Positions 25,226-34,306 of a DNA stretch of 64,000 nt are shown here, in pieces. The notes under the pieces were generated by a model. The model was not told the DNA's origin, made no database searches, and saw nothing but the letters and a program-made list of their open reading frames with translations. The stretch is taken from NCBI GenBank assembly GCA_937901745.1, contig CALGSZ010000088.1, positions 32,779-96,778 of the forward strand. The letters run 5' to 3'. Source of the stretch: an uncultured Chloroflexota bacterium (GTDB lineage Bacteria > Chloroflexota > Chloroflexia > Thermomicrobiales > UBA6265). Within the stretch, counting starts at the first letter, position 1. Each line of letters begins with the position of its first letter. The translations under genes were made by a program, and so were the position numbers.

Positions 25226-25798
25226 CTAAGCCCAACTCGCGATCGCGAGGGCGATAACAAGCGCATCTGCCGTCGGGTCAGCGTAGGGCGAAGCGACGCT
25301 GATTCGAACGAGCATTGCATCGCTTCGCACGTAGATCGTGACTTCGTTGCCGACATCGCGCACGCCCCCAGTCGCCAGAATCTGATCCCCGACTCGCTCA
25401 ATGGGAACCGGGCTGAAGCCGAGCATCAAGGCGCGGCCGGCCGCGTAGTAGGACATGGCCTCGGTTGCTCCGACAGGGGACGCGAACAGGTGAAAGCTCA
25501 CCTCTAGCGAGGTCGTGCCCGACGCGGTGCGCCCCGCGAAGTTGGAGTAGCCGTTAGCGATCCAGCCCCAGGACGAGAGCAGCGCGGCAGCCTCGGCCGG
25601 TGCAGGGAATCCCGCCGCGATTTCCTCGAGGCTGCGCGAGCCCCGCTCGACCTCAACAAGTCCTGGAGGAACGAGGAACGCCACCGGAGATGACGCGCCT
25701 CGATCGATCTGCGCTGCCACGGGCCACGGCGCGCACATTCCGACTACGATCGTTACGAAAAGAGCAGTTCGCAGGAATGCTCTAGCGAAATGGAGCAC
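25226..25798 (-). CDS. Secreted protein of unknown function (190 residues)
   Basis: I do not recognise this family. Residues 1-30 form a clear Sec signal peptide (ALFVTIVVGMCAPWPVAA) with likely cleavage after AQA-type small residues near 30. The mature part of about 160 residues contains alternating hydrophobic strands (TSLEVSFHLF, EVTIYVRSDAMLVRISV), typical of a small alpha/beta extracytoplasmic domain that follows how well a substrate or ligand is presented. It is convergent with the sigma-factor operon and divergent from the acidic secreted protein at 26172. No operon partner is visible. Confidence 0.7.
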   Translation of the reverse strand: MLHFARAFLRTALFVTIVVGMCAPWPVAAQIDRGASSPVAFLVPPGLVEVERGSRSLEEIAAGFPAPAEAAALLSSWGWIANGYSNFAGRTASGTTSLEVSFHLFASPVGATEAMSYYAAGRALMLGFSPVPIERVGDQILATGGVRDVGNEVTIYVRSDAMLVRISVASPYADPTADALVIALAIASWA

Positions 25799-25846
25799 AT
25801 ACGGGCCACCTACGTCTCTCGGCTCGGTACCATGATCAGGAGATCA

Positions 25847-25868
25847 GTGATTGCATACATTCAATCAC
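25847..25868. promoter_or_regulatory. Inverted repeat in the gap between two divergent secreted-protein genes
   Basis: GTGATTG (25847-25853) and CAATCAC (25862-25868) flank 8 bases. The repeat lies about 50 bases upstream of the minus-strand gene, within the 373-base gap 25799-26171. It could be an operator or an RNA hairpin. I see no gene in this gap. Confidence 0.35.
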
Positions 25869-26171
25869 TCGCGACACATACTTGCAACATTGCGTCGCGA
25901 TTTCAAACAGGAATGAGGCGTCCTGCCAAGCGGTCTTCAGTCCTGCCTTCCAATACCATTGTCACTCCGACCGGACCTCATGGGAGCCTGTCCATCCCAG
26001 CTGGCGCAGGAGCCAACGATTCACGAGGTACCCCAGCCTGCATTTGCTCCGCATATCCGGGCGCGGCCAGGAGCCGGGCTAAGCGGTCCTGGCACAAATG
26101 CCACTTGCGCCGCCAAAATTGGACGACGGGAAATGATTTAGTGAGGGAAGCGCTTCGAGGGGTGATGACGC

Positions 26172-27308
26172 ATGAGTAAACGCATCTGGATCCGCATCGG
26201 CGCAACCGCAACTGCGATTCTCTTGTTCGCAATGGCGTGGTGGCCCGCCGGCATGTTGCGGAATGCCATCGCGCAAGATGGGGACGATGACGTCGCGATT
26301 ACCTGGCCACTCGACGGCGGCGAGGTGCCGGGGCCGAACGTGCTCGTCCAGTGGGAAGGGCCAGATCCCGAAGATCTGCCTGAGGACGAGGACGTCACCG
26401 CGTACCTCATCGTTGACGACGCGGCCGACATCGAAGAGGACGAGCCGATCCCCGACGTCCCGGGCGTCATCCGCGCGCAGACGAACCCGGCGATCGTGCC
26501 GAACCTGGAGCCGGGCGAGCACACCGTCCAGATCGTCTTCGCCGGCGAGGACGCGATGCCGCTCGAGGATCTGGACCGGCCGTCTGTCACCTTCACGGTG
26601 CTCGAGCCACACCCGGCCGGCATCTATGAAGGAACGTGCGATGACCTCGACCCCGAGCCGATCTACACGCTGAGGCTGGTTGGCTCCGGCCTGCCAGAGG
26701 CAACGCTACGATCTTCCGAGGAAAACGATGATGAGCCGCTGCCGATCGGCGCGACGACCGCGTACCTCGTCGAGGTCAGCGACACCACCATTGATGTCGA
26801 GCTGCGCGACCTCCTCGAAGATCCGCATGCCATCCAGATCCTTGCCAGCGAGGACGATGACACGCCGATCGCATGCGGTGACATCGGTGGGCCGACGTTC
26901 CGCGGCACGCTGCGGATCGGGCTCGCGGAGGTCGAGCAATCCGGCTATGTCGGCGTCGCGACGCTGACCGACCGGGATGATCAGACGCGCGTGCTCATCG
27001 AGCTGACGCACGACCTCTTCGAGCGCGAGGAGGCGACGCCAGAGGCCTCGCCGTCCGCGACGGCAACGGCGACGATTGACGTGACCTATACGCCCGACCA
27101 GCCGACCGCCACGTGGGAGCCGTCTCCGACGGAGACCGAGGAGCCGATGCCGACGGAGACGATGTACCCGACGGCAACCGAGACGGCGACCATGGAGCCG
27201 ACCGCGACCGAGGCTCCGACCGAGCCGGCTGAACCGACTCCGACCGAAATGCCGACTGAGACGCCCGAGCCAACTCCAACGGAGATAGAGAACGGGCTTC
27301 CGGAATAA
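26172..27308 (+). CDS. Acidic secreted protein with Thr/Pro/Glu-rich tail
   Basis: The 378-residue protein begins with a Sec signal peptide (about 1-35, ending AIAQ). It has two globular parts. Residues 40-145 resemble an Ig-like or fibronectin-type domain (VAITWPLDGGEVPGPNVLVQW). Residues 150-275 contain the only cysteines, one pair near 150 and 236. Residues 285-378 are a low-complexity stalk of repeated PTET/EPTPTE units, probably an extended cell-surface spacer. There is no LPXTG motif or membrane anchor. The protein is strongly acidic. I do not recognise its function. A GAGGGGTGA ribosome site precedes the ATG, and a hairpin terminator follows the stop. Confidence 0.8.
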   Translation: MSKRIWIRIGATATAILLFAMAWWPAGMLRNAIAQDGDDDVAITWPLDGGEVPGPNVLVQWEGPDPEDLPEDEDVTAYLIVDDAADIEEDEPIPDVPGVIRAQTNPAIVPNLEPGEHTVQIVFAGEDAMPLEDLDRPSVTFTVLEPHPAGIYEGTCDDLDPEPIYTLRLVGSGLPEATLRSSEENDDEPLPIGATTAYLVEVSDTTIDVELRDLLEDPHAIQILASEDDDTPIACGDIGGPTFRGTLRIGLAEVEQSGYVGVATLTDRDDQTRVLIELTHDLFEREEATPEASPSATATATIDVTYTPDQPTATWEPSPTETEEPMPTETMYPTATETATMEPTATEAPTEPAEPTPTEMPTETPEPTPTEIENGLPE

Positions 27309-27326
27309 TCGGATAGCGGGAAAGGC

Positions 27327-27362
27327 GACGGGAGCGGCAGAGTTCCGCTCCCGTCTCGTTTA
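27327..27362 (+). terminator. Hairpin terminator between convergent genes
   Basis: GACGGGAGCGG (27327-27337) and CCGCTCCCGTC (27345-27355) form an 11-base-pair stem with a 7-base loop, followed by TCGTTTACT. It separates the acidic secreted protein gene from the convergent GMC operon and may serve both. Confidence 0.7.
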
Positions 27363-27397
27363 CTACGCGAGCCGAATCCGTGCCGCGTGGGCGGCGA

Positions 27398-29074
27398 TTA
27401 CCGCTCGACCGTGCGGCGCTCCGTGCGCGCCTCGGCAAAGCGATCGCGCAGGTGGCTAGCGGCGCGCAAGACGACTGCACCGATGGTGCTCGTCGGATTG
27501 ACCGCGCCGCCAGTAGGCAGCAGCGAGCCGTCCATGATGTAGAGGTTCGGCACCTCCCACGTCTGACCCCATTGGTTCGTCACCGAATTGCTCGGGTCCG
27601 TGCCCATGCGGCAGGTACCGAGCAGGTGCCAGGCCGGCGGCCGGTACCGTCCCCGCTCATCCGTCCATCGGCCCACTTTGACATCCCAGGCGTCGACAGC
27701 CTTGGCGAAGTCGAGCGCCCGCTCGATCGCGTAGTCCATCATTCGCTGGTCGTTCGGGTGCAGCTCGTACGAGATCTGCGGCGCGGGCAGACCGCTGCTG
27801 TCGCGCACCGTCTCCGAGAGCGTCACCCGGTTTTCCGGCAGCGGCAGGTCGTCCCCGACGAGCAGCATGCCGATGCCGTGGCCGAAGTGCCGCCGGAACC
27901 AGGCGTGGTGCTCCGGTCCCCACGGAGCGACGTTGCCGGAGTGAGAGCCGAGCGCCTGGTACCCGGCGCCGTTCAGCCGCACGATGTGCATGGTGAAGCC
28001 GTTGATGAAGCCGCGCTTCACGTCCGTCTCGGCAAATTCCTCGCAGATGATGGCCGCCGAGATGATCCCCTTGTGGGGATCGGTTCGCTCCTCGACCCAC
28101 ATCTCGACGATCGCCAGACCGTGGTGCATCAGGAAGCGGCCGACAAGGTCGTTGCCGTTCGCCAGGCCGTTCGGGAAGCGGGAGCTCTCCGAGAGGAGCA
28201 GCAGGCGTGGCGTCCCGACGCCATTCGCCGCGAGGATGACGATATCCGCGGCTTGAAAATGTCGCGTTCCCGTCATCCGATCGACATAGACGGCGCCCGT
28301 CGCCCGCCCATCGGCGTCGGTCTCGATCCGCTCGACGCGCGCGTTCGTCCGAAGCTCGGCGCCAGCGGCGATCGCCTTCGGCCAGATCGTCACCGAGACG
28401 TCGTTCAGCGAGCCGCGCGAGCAGCCGGATTGACACGCGCCGCAGTTGTTACAGGCAAGCCGCCCGTCGTAATCCTCGGCGATGATCGCGCACGGCATCG
28501 GCCACCAGTGCCAGCCGAGCTTATCGAAGCCGCGCGCGGCGATCGGCCCGAGCGGGCCGGGAGACAGCGGGCGGGTCTGGAACGGCATGCGCGGCGGCAT
28601 CGCCGGGTCTCCCAACAGACCGGAAACGCCACACCACCGGTCGTGCTCCTCGTACCAGGGCGCGAGGTCCTCGTAGGTGAAGGGCCAATCCGGCTGACAG
28701 CCGTGCTCGGTGCCCTTGCGGAAATCGGATGGGCGGAAACGCGGCCAGGTTCCGGTGTAGACGACGGTGGAGCCGCCGACCGCGTTCCACATGAGCGTCC
28801 GCTCGCTCTCGGTGTCGACTGGATAGTCCTGTGGCAGGAGCCGATCGTTAGGGCCCGTGTTCCAGCGAGTGGCGCGAATCCATTCCCAGTGCGGAGACTC
28901 GTGGGGATGCTCGTCGAGTCGCACCCACGGCCCCTGCTCCAGGCAGACGACACGCAACCCCGCCTCAGCCAGGACTCGCGTCGCCACCGCTCCACCCATT
29001 CCAGAGCCGATCACCAGCACGTCAACCCGCTCTGGCGATCGAATCACGCTCGGCGCAGAAGATGCAGCGCTCAT
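27398..29074 (-). CDS. GMC oxidoreductase with Fe-S-type cysteine cluster
   Basis: The 558-residue flavoprotein has the N-terminal FAD motif GSGMGGAVATRVLAEAGLRV near residues 23-42. It also has the GMC segments NAVGGSTVVYTGTWPRF and the C-terminal GTCRMGTDPSNSVTN with catalytic His (AWHLLGTCRMG), then the GAVNPTSTIGA block. A CNNCGACQSGC cluster near residue 210 matches the iron-sulfur-binding loop of membrane sugar and polyol dehydrogenases such as fructose and 2-keto-gluconate dehydrogenases. There is no export signal. Its start overlaps the subunit-3-like gene by four bases, so the two probably form a complex oxidising a sugar or sugar acid. No cytochrome c partner is encoded here. Confidence 0.9.
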   Translation of the reverse strand: MSAASSAPSVIRSPERVDVLVIGSGMGGAVATRVLAEAGLRVVCLEQGPWVRLDEHPHESPHWEWIRATRWNTGPNDRLLPQDYPVDTESERTLMWNAVGGSTVVYTGTWPRFRPSDFRKGTEHGCQPDWPFTYEDLAPWYEEHDRWCGVSGLLGDPAMPPRMPFQTRPLSPGPLGPIAARGFDKLGWHWWPMPCAIIAEDYDGRLACNNCGACQSGCSRGSLNDVSVTIWPKAIAAGAELRTNARVERIETDADGRATGAVYVDRMTGTRHFQAADIVILAANGVGTPRLLLLSESSRFPNGLANGNDLVGRFLMHHGLAIVEMWVEERTDPHKGIISAAIICEEFAETDVKRGFINGFTMHIVRLNGAGYQALGSHSGNVAPWGPEHHAWFRRHFGHGIGMLLVGDDLPLPENRVTLSETVRDSSGLPAPQISYELHPNDQRMMDYAIERALDFAKAVDAWDVKVGRWTDERGRYRPPAWHLLGTCRMGTDPSNSVTNQWGQTWEVPNLYIMDGSLLPTGGAVNPTSTIGAVVLRAASHLRDRFAEARTERRTVER

Positions 29075-29625
29075 GCGCTCCGCTCTCCTTCTCCCTTACC
29101 CGACGCTTGCGGCAGCCCGAGATCAGCGAGCTCCGAGATATCAATCCGCTCGATGAGATTCGTCTGCTTATAGAACCCGCGAGGATTGCGAGGAACGTTG
29201 ACGCCCGGTGTGAAGTCGAACGGCGGCAGCGCATAGCCCTCCGGCTGCGGCGCGTCGTTGTATTCGTGTCCCAGGGCGCGAATGGCAGCGGTCACGACCG
29301 GGCTGGCGTAGTAGGCGTAGCAGGTCGCCGAGTAAAGGAAGGAGAAGTATCCAGGCTCCTCCTCCTGCAGCCGCCGAACGGCCTCTGTTCGTTGCGACGG
29401 GTCCGCCTCGGCAAAGGACACGCCTGGCGAGCAGCGCGCGTCGAGGCGCTGCGCCAATTCCTGGACAGCCGAAGCTCCGAATCGCTCCCGCAAGCGGTCG
29501 GCCAGTAGCTCTTGCGCCCCAACCGCCGAGGCTGGCGGGAAGCGATCATCACCAGGCAGAAGCGTCTCGACGAAGGCGGCCAACGTCCGCGCCAGGACCG
29601 TTGGAGATGGCGCCAGCGCCGTCAT
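29071..29625 (-). CDS. Gluconate 2-dehydrogenase subunit 3-like protein
   Basis: The 184-residue protein resembles the small subunit of FAD sugar-acid dehydrogenases. Diagnostic parts are the N-terminal VETLLPGDDRFPPASAVG and the aromatic stretch FSFLYSATCYAYYASPVV near residues 92-109. The family usually carries a Tat signal that pulls the complex across the membrane; none is present here, so the complex may stay in the cytoplasm. It overlaps both neighbours by ATGA. Function is inferred from its pairing with the GMC subunit. Confidence 0.78.
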   Translation of the reverse strand: MTALAPSPTVLARTLAAFVETLLPGDDRFPPASAVGAQELLADRLRERFGASAVQELAQRLDARCSPGVSFAEADPSQRTEAVRRLQEEEPGYFSFLYSATCYAYYASPVVTAAIRALGHEYNDAPQPEGYALPPFDFTPGVNVPRNPRGFYKQTNLIERIDISELADLGLPQASGKGEGERSA

Positions 29626-30089
29626 CGCGAAGCCTCCGGAGCCGGCGACACCGCCGGGTGCTGATCCGCCGAAGAGCCCTCAAAGACCTCATATGGCGAA
29701 GGAGTCGGCCACTGCGGCCAGAGGGGCACGAGCATGATCCCCGCGACCACGACGAGCTGGAGCGTCTCATCGCCGGTGTTGTAGACGCGGTGGATCGTGC
29801 CCGGCCGGTTGAACACGGCGCAGCCGGGCGAGATCGGGTAGCGCTTGCCGTCCGATTCGATCTCGCCGCTGCCCTTGACAACGTAATAGACCTCCTCGCA
29901 CCGGTGCCGGTGAAGCGGCGAGTGGTGGCCGGGATCGATCTCGACGACCCCGAGGCAGAGGGTCATCGCATCGAATCCCGTCTCGGGATAAATGAGCTTC
30001 AAGTCGCGGACGGAGCGGTCGGCCTGCTGCATCGGCGACCCCTCCAATATCTGTTCTGGATAGATGACTACTCGCTGCTCCACACTCAT
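29622..30089 (-). CDS. Cupin-domain protein
   Basis: The 155-residue single-domain cupin has motif 1 as HHSPLHRHRCEEVYYVVKG near residues 53-71, giving two His and one Glu metal ligands. Motif 2 is NRPGTIHRVYNTGDE near 93-107, giving the final His. The C-terminal 35 residues are proline-rich and probably disordered. In this operon it could be a sugar isomerase, an epimerase or a small oxygenase; the sequence does not decide. It overlaps the regulator and subunit-3 genes by ATGA. Confidence 0.85.
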   Translation of the reverse strand: MSVEQRVVIYPEQILEGSPMQQADRSVRDLKLIYPETGFDAMTLCLGVVEIDPGHHSPLHRHRCEEVYYVVKGSGEIESDGKRYPISPGCAVFNRPGTIHRVYNTGDETLQLVVVAGIMLVPLWPQWPTPSPYEVFEGSSADQHPAVSPAPEASR

Positions 30090-30955
30090 GCTCCTGCTCC
30101 TTTCTTGGATCGCGCGTGACTCGTGATTTTGAGTCTCGAAGGCTTGTCGGCGGAGTTGCTCGCGGGGACCGCGTCCGCTCGCTCAGTCCCTGACCCGTCT
30201 GCTTCGGGTTCCGACGAGCGCGCGTTCTCGGCGAGCCACTGGTCGATGTATCGGATCGCGTCTCGCAGGTGGCGGCGCATGGCCTCTTCCGCGCCGGGCG
30301 CATCCCCGGCCGAAACGGCCGCCAGGATCGCCTCGTGACCGGCAATGGCGCGCTCGATTTGGCCGGGAATCTGGAGACTGGCCCGGCGCTCCTCGCCGAT
30401 CACGTGCATCACCTGCTCCATCAACTCGTCGATGATGGTGTTCGCCGTGGCGTGCGCCAGGAGCCGGTGGAACTCGGCATCCGCCGCGACCGCCATCGGT
30501 ATATCCCCGCGCTGGGCGGCAAAGGTCATCTCCTCGATCGTGCCGCGCAGCGCCAGCTCCGTTTCGGGATCGCGCCGGCGCGCCGCGAGTGCCGCCAAGC
30601 CCGGCTCGATCAGCTCACGCAGCTCGAAAAGCTTGTGGACCCGATCGCTATGCTCGCGAAGCCACGACGCCAGCGACTCGCGATGGAGCATCGCCGGATC
30701 GCGGACGAACGTTCCGCGGCCGGGTTTGACCTCGACGTAGCCGGCGCTCTCCAGCGCGCGGATCGCCTCGCGCAGCGAGACCCGGCTGATGCCGAACTGC
30801 TGGCAAAGATCGCGCTCGCCGGGCAGGCGCGTACCGGCCGGCAGCTTGCCGGACTCGATCAGGTTGCGAATCTGCTCGGCCGCCGAGCTCCAGAGGTGGT
30901 CGCGGCGCACGCTGGCGAACAGCTGCTCCGGCGGGCCATTGCGCTCCGCGCTCAC
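30086..30955 (-). CDS. GntR-family regulator, FCD subgroup
   Basis: The 289-residue repressor has an N-terminal winged helix with the GntR core GTRLPGERDLCQQFGISRVS followed by LREAIRALESAGYVEVKPGRG. The C-terminal all-helical FCD domain has EFHRLLAHATAN and a later His pair that binds a metal and an organic-acid effector. The GTG start at 30955 overlaps the permease stop as GTGA; an ATG 12 codons upstream lies inside the permease and is less likely. It probably senses the sugar acid handled by the operon. The TGGTCTGACCA palindrome at the operon promoter (35467-35477) fits a FadR/FCD operator. Confidence 0.92.
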   Translation of the reverse strand: MSAERNGPPEQLFASVRRDHLWSSAAEQIRNLIESGKLPAGTRLPGERDLCQQFGISRVSLREAIRALESAGYVEVKPGRGTFVRDPAMLHRESLASWLREHSDRVHKLFELRELIEPGLAALAARRRDPETELALRGTIEEMTFAAQRGDIPMAVAADAEFHRLLAHATANTIIDELMEQVMHVIGEERRASLQIPGQIERAIAGHEAILAAVSAGDAPGAEEAMRRHLRDAIRYIDQWLAENARSSEPEADGSGTERADAVPASNSADKPSRLKITSHARSKKGAGA

Positions 30956-31878
30956 TTGACGGCCCCCGTTGTCAATCCGCGAATTAGCCACCGCTGGAAG
31001 AAGAGCGCCACGATGTAGACGGGCGCCATGCCCGTCAGCGAGGCCGCGGCCATCTGGCCGAAGTTGACGAGGCGATCCCCCTGGAACAGGGCGATCCCGA
31101 CTGGCAGCGTTTGCGTCTCTGGGCGATACGTGAGTGTCACGGCGAAGAGAAACTCGTTATAGGACAAGATCAGACAAATGATCCCGGTCGCGACGATGCC
31201 GGGAGCGATCAGCGGCGTCACGATCCGGACGAGCGTCCCGGCGATGCCGGCGCCGTCAACCCAGGCCGCTTCCTCGATCGCCTGCGGCAGCTGGCGAATG
31301 AAACTGTCCAGCAGCCACACGGCAACCGGCACATTGGCCAGACCATAAACCAACGCCAAGCCGATCAGCGAGTCAATCAGGTTCAGGCGGCGCAGGAGGA
31401 AGAACAGCGGCACGAGCGCCACCACCGGCGGCGCGGTGTACGAGGCGAGCACGAAGGTATAGAGATGCTTTCCCCCGGCCCCGAACCGAACCATCGCGTA
31501 CGTCGCGGGAACGGCGATCAGCAGCGTCAGCAGCGCGCTCAGCCCGGCCGCGATGACCGAGTTCCGCATGAAGAGGAGGAGCTCGATCGAGCGGAAGGCG
31601 TCTGGCCAGTTCTGCCAGAAGATCGTCGCGGGCAGGAAGTTGCCAGACAGCACGTCGTCCTTGGTCTTGAGCGACGTTGAAGCAAGGAACGCGATGGGCA
31701 GCAGAAAGAACCCAATGACGAGCGCGAGCAGGAGCCAGCGCCCTGCGATCCACAGCGCCCGAACAGCCCTCGTCTGAGCCGTCGCGGAATGCTCCGCGAC
31801 CGATGGCAGCGCGCGCGCCGGGACAGCGCTAGATCCGGTGATCGCGGCAGATGATCGAGCCTCCCGAGAATCCATCAT
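30952..31878 (-). CDS. MalG-type ABC sugar permease
   Basis: The 308-residue inner-membrane permease has six predicted helices. After a 40-residue polar N-terminus the first helix is LLLALVIGFFLLPIAFL. The EAA loop lies near residues 215-235 (AIEEAAWVDGAGIAGTLVRI, immediately followed by VTPLIAPG), which docks on the ATPase. Its start overlaps the MalF-type gene by ATGA. It forms the pore with the protein encoded upstream. The operon encodes no ATPase, so a shared MsmK/UgpC-type ATPase encoded elsewhere must drive it. Confidence 0.92.
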   Translation of the reverse strand: MMDSREARSSAAITGSSAVPARALPSVAEHSATAQTRAVRALWIAGRWLLLALVIGFFLLPIAFLASTSLKTKDDVLSGNFLPATIFWQNWPDAFRSIELLLFMRNSVIAAGLSALLTLLIAVPATYAMVRFGAGGKHLYTFVLASYTAPPVVALVPLFFLLRRLNLIDSLIGLALVYGLANVPVAVWLLDSFIRQLPQAIEEAAWVDGAGIAGTLVRIVTPLIAPGIVATGIICLILSYNEFLFAVTLTYRPETQTLPVGIALFQGDRLVNFGQMAAASLTGMAPVYIVALFFQRWLIRGLTTGAVK

Positions 31879-32783
31879 GTCCAGTGCCGAATCATTGCGT
31901 TACGCGCGATGACGATGGGCAGTGTCACGACACCCACCAGCAAGCCAAAGACGATCGTCTGCGCGGCCGCGTAGCCAACATCGAATTGCCGAAACGCCAT
32001 GCGGAAGATTTGGAACGTGCCGATATTGGTATCGAACCCTGGTCCGCCGAAGGTCAGCGAATAGACGAGATCGAAGACCTTGAACGCGAGGATGACGCGC
32101 AGCAGAAAGATCGCGGCGAGCGCTGGCCCGAGGAGCGGGAGCGTGACCGACACGAACGCGCGCACGCCCGACGCGCCGTCAACGAGCGCGGCCTCTTGGA
32201 CCTCACTCGGAAGCGTTTGGAGACTCGCGTAGGCGAGCAGGATCACGAACGGCGTCCACTGCCAGAAATCGGCGACCGCGATCGCCGGGAATGCCCAGCG
32301 GGAGGACCCGAGAAACGAGATCGGCCGATCCGTCAGGCCGAGGGATTGGAGCACGCCGTTGAGCAATCCGCCGGTCGGATGGAAGATGAGCTTCCACGAC
32401 GTCGCCACCATGATCGGCGGCGTCATCAGCGGCAGCAGAATGAGCGTGCGGAAGACATTGCCGCCCCGGCGCGTGTTGCTGAGCAGCACGGCGATCCCCA
32501 CGCCCGCCAGCACCTCGATGGCAGTCACCGGCACGGCGAAGACGACAGAGCGAACCAGCGCCTGCGTGAAGACGGTGTCCTCCAGGGCAGTCCGGTAGTT
32601 GCCGAGCCCAACCCACGCCTGGAACGTGCGGCCAAGCGCCGACTTGGAGGCCGAGAGGAACACCAAATAGATCAATGGATAGACGGCGAAGATGGTGAGT
32701 CCGATGATGAGGGGCGCCACCATCAGGCGCGGCCACAGCCCCCTGCTCGAGAAGCGCGGCGCGACGGCTGTGCGAAGGACCAT
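31875..32783 (-). CDS. MalF-type ABC sugar permease
   Basis: Starting from ATG 32783, with GAAAGGG upstream, the protein has 302 residues and about six membrane segments, the usual size for the family. The frame is open to 33008, but that part overlaps the binding-protein gene and is compositionally spurious. The first helix is LMVAPLIIGLTIFAVYPLIY. The EAA loop near residues 190-215 reads SEVQEAALVDGASGVRAF, then VTLPLLG. It partners with the MalG-type protein and follows the solute-binding protein gene by 86 bases. Confidence 0.92.
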   Translation of the reverse strand: MVLRTAVAPRFSSRGLWPRLMVAPLIIGLTIFAVYPLIYLVFLSASKSALGRTFQAWVGLGNYRTALEDTVFTQALVRSVVFAVPVTAIEVLAGVGIAVLLSNTRRGGNVFRTLILLPLMTPPIMVATSWKLIFHPTGGLLNGVLQSLGLTDRPISFLGSSRWAFPAIAVADFWQWTPFVILLAYASLQTLPSEVQEAALVDGASGVRAFVSVTLPLLGPALAAIFLLRVILAFKVFDLVYSLTFGGPGFDTNIGTFQIFRMAFRQFDVGYAAAQTIVFGLLVGVVTLPIVIARNAMIRHWT

Positions 32784-32869
32784 GCGTGCGTTCACCCTTT
32801 CGCGTCGCCAGCCGGCGAGAATCCGGGGCCGCGCCCCGTCGGAGCGAGCGGCGCGGCCCCAGGCTGGCG

Positions 32870-34249
32870 TTACGCGCCGAGAATCTGGACCCAGGCCTCC
32901 TGGACGTTCCGCATCGTCGCCTCGGCGTCCTGGCTGCCTTGCAGCGCGAGCGCGAGCTCGTCGGCAAGCTTGGTCATCAGATCCGGCGACTGTGGAATCG
33001 TCGGCCACGGCAGGACGCCCGACAGCGCCGCCGAAGCCGCCGCCTGCACCTTCGGCGCGAACTCCGTGTACTGCGGCGAGTTCAGACCGGAGAGGCGCAT
33101 CGGGTCGATACCGCTGCCGGTCGTCAGAAGCATCTTCAGGTGGAACGACTTGCTGGTAGCGAACTTGATGAACGCCCGGGCAAGCTCCTTATTCTTGGAT
33201 CCGGTCGAAACCGCGAAGCCGAAGCCGGCGTTGAGCGGCGCGACGTGGGTAGTGTTGCTGCCGCCGACCGGCATCTGGACCACGTCCCACTTGTCCACCA
33301 CCTTGGAGCCTTCCGGATCCTGCGCGTAGACGCCAAGATCCGTCCAGAACTCCTGCATCGCCACTTGGCCGCTCAAGAACGCGGGTAGCGCTTGCTCGAA
33401 CGCGGTCTCCAACGGCGTCGGGAGCGCGTACGGCGCGACATCAATTAGCGCCTGCGCGGCCTGGATCGCCGCCTCGGAGTCGAGCGCGGGATTGCCGTCG
33501 GCGTCGAGGAAGGAGCCGCCGAATCCAGCCAGGCGGTTAGCGTAGGAGGAGCCGAGGATGATCGGCGCCTTGAAGCCCATCAGCGAGGCGCCGTAGATCG
33601 GCTGGCCATCCTCCGTCTCGAGTCCGGCCTCGGTGATCGTCTTGGCGGCCGTGAGGTAGTCATCCCAGGTCTGCGGGGCGCTCAGGCCGAGCTTCTCGAA
33701 GATTTCCGTGTTGTAGAAGAGGACGTGGGCGTCACCGTCGTACGGCAAGCCCCACCGGCGGCCATCGTAGAGCGTGTAGACGTCGAAGATGCTTGAGATG
33801 AAATCGGACGGATCGATGTCCGGGTCGGACTCGATCCACTCGGTCAAGTCCTCAATGATGCCTTGGGACGCCAGGGCGCCAATGGTGGTGTACCAGTAGT
33901 CGAAGACGTCGAACTCGTTGGCGCCGGACTGCACGTCCAGAATCGCCTTGGCTTGGACCTCATCGTACGGCACCGTCGTCAGATTGACTGTCGCGCCGGT
34001 CAACGCCTCGAATTCGGCCTTGAGGATGTCTCCCGTAACCGCGTGGGGCTGGATGATCATGAAGTTGAGCGTTTCGCCGTCAAAGCGCGGGAGCTCGACC
34101 GGCGCGGGCGTCGCGTCCTGCGCGGCGGCTGGCAGCGAGCCGAGCGCTGCCCGGCCGGCAATGCCGAGCGCGGCCGCCCCGAGCACCTGTCGCCGGTTGG
34201 CCTTCGCAAGAATCAGATCCCGCAACGAACGAGACCCTGACTGACTCAT
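32870..34249 (-). CDS. Extracellular solute-binding protein, family 1, Tat-exported
   Basis: The ATG at 34249 follows AAGGAG by seven bases, giving 459 residues; an upstream ATG at 34276 lacks such a site. The N-terminus has an Arg-Arg signal (ANRRQVLGAAALGIAG) that ends near AAAQ, so Tat export is likely. The mature protein has the SBP_bac_1 pattern: LTTVPYDEVQAKAILDVQSG, then WGLPYDGDAHVLFYNTEIFEKLG near residues 160-182. It delivers an oligosaccharide, polyol or sugar acid to the MalF/MalG permeases encoded directly downstream. No lipobox cysteine is present, so it may be free or held by its signal. Confidence 0.92.
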   Translation of the reverse strand: MSQSGSRSLRDLILAKANRRQVLGAAALGIAGRAALGSLPAAAQDATPAPVELPRFDGETLNFMIIQPHAVTGDILKAEFEALTGATVNLTTVPYDEVQAKAILDVQSGANEFDVFDYWYTTIGALASQGIIEDLTEWIESDPDIDPSDFISSIFDVYTLYDGRRWGLPYDGDAHVLFYNTEIFEKLGLSAPQTWDDYLTAAKTITEAGLETEDGQPIYGASLMGFKAPIILGSSYANRLAGFGGSFLDADGNPALDSEAAIQAAQALIDVAPYALPTPLETAFEQALPAFLSGQVAMQEFWTDLGVYAQDPEGSKVVDKWDVVQMPVGGSNTTHVAPLNAGFGFAVSTGSKNKELARAFIKFATSKSFHLKMLLTTGSGIDPMRLSGLNSPQYTEFAPKVQAAASAALSGVLPWPTIPQSPDLMTKLADELALALQGSQDAEATMRNVQEAWVQILGA

Positions 34250-34306
34250 GGCGCAACTCCTTGGCTTCTCGCCCATAGTTGCTGATGCGCCGGCCCGCGC
34301 CGGCGC

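Noticed and set aside
27380..29173. 597-codon plus-strand open frame
   Set aside because: Antisense shadow of the GMC oxidoreductase gene, with Arg-rich product and no ribosome site.
31851..33329. 492-codon plus-strand open frame
   Set aside because: Antisense to the MalF-type permease and binding-protein genes; low-complexity Arg/Glu/Asp product.
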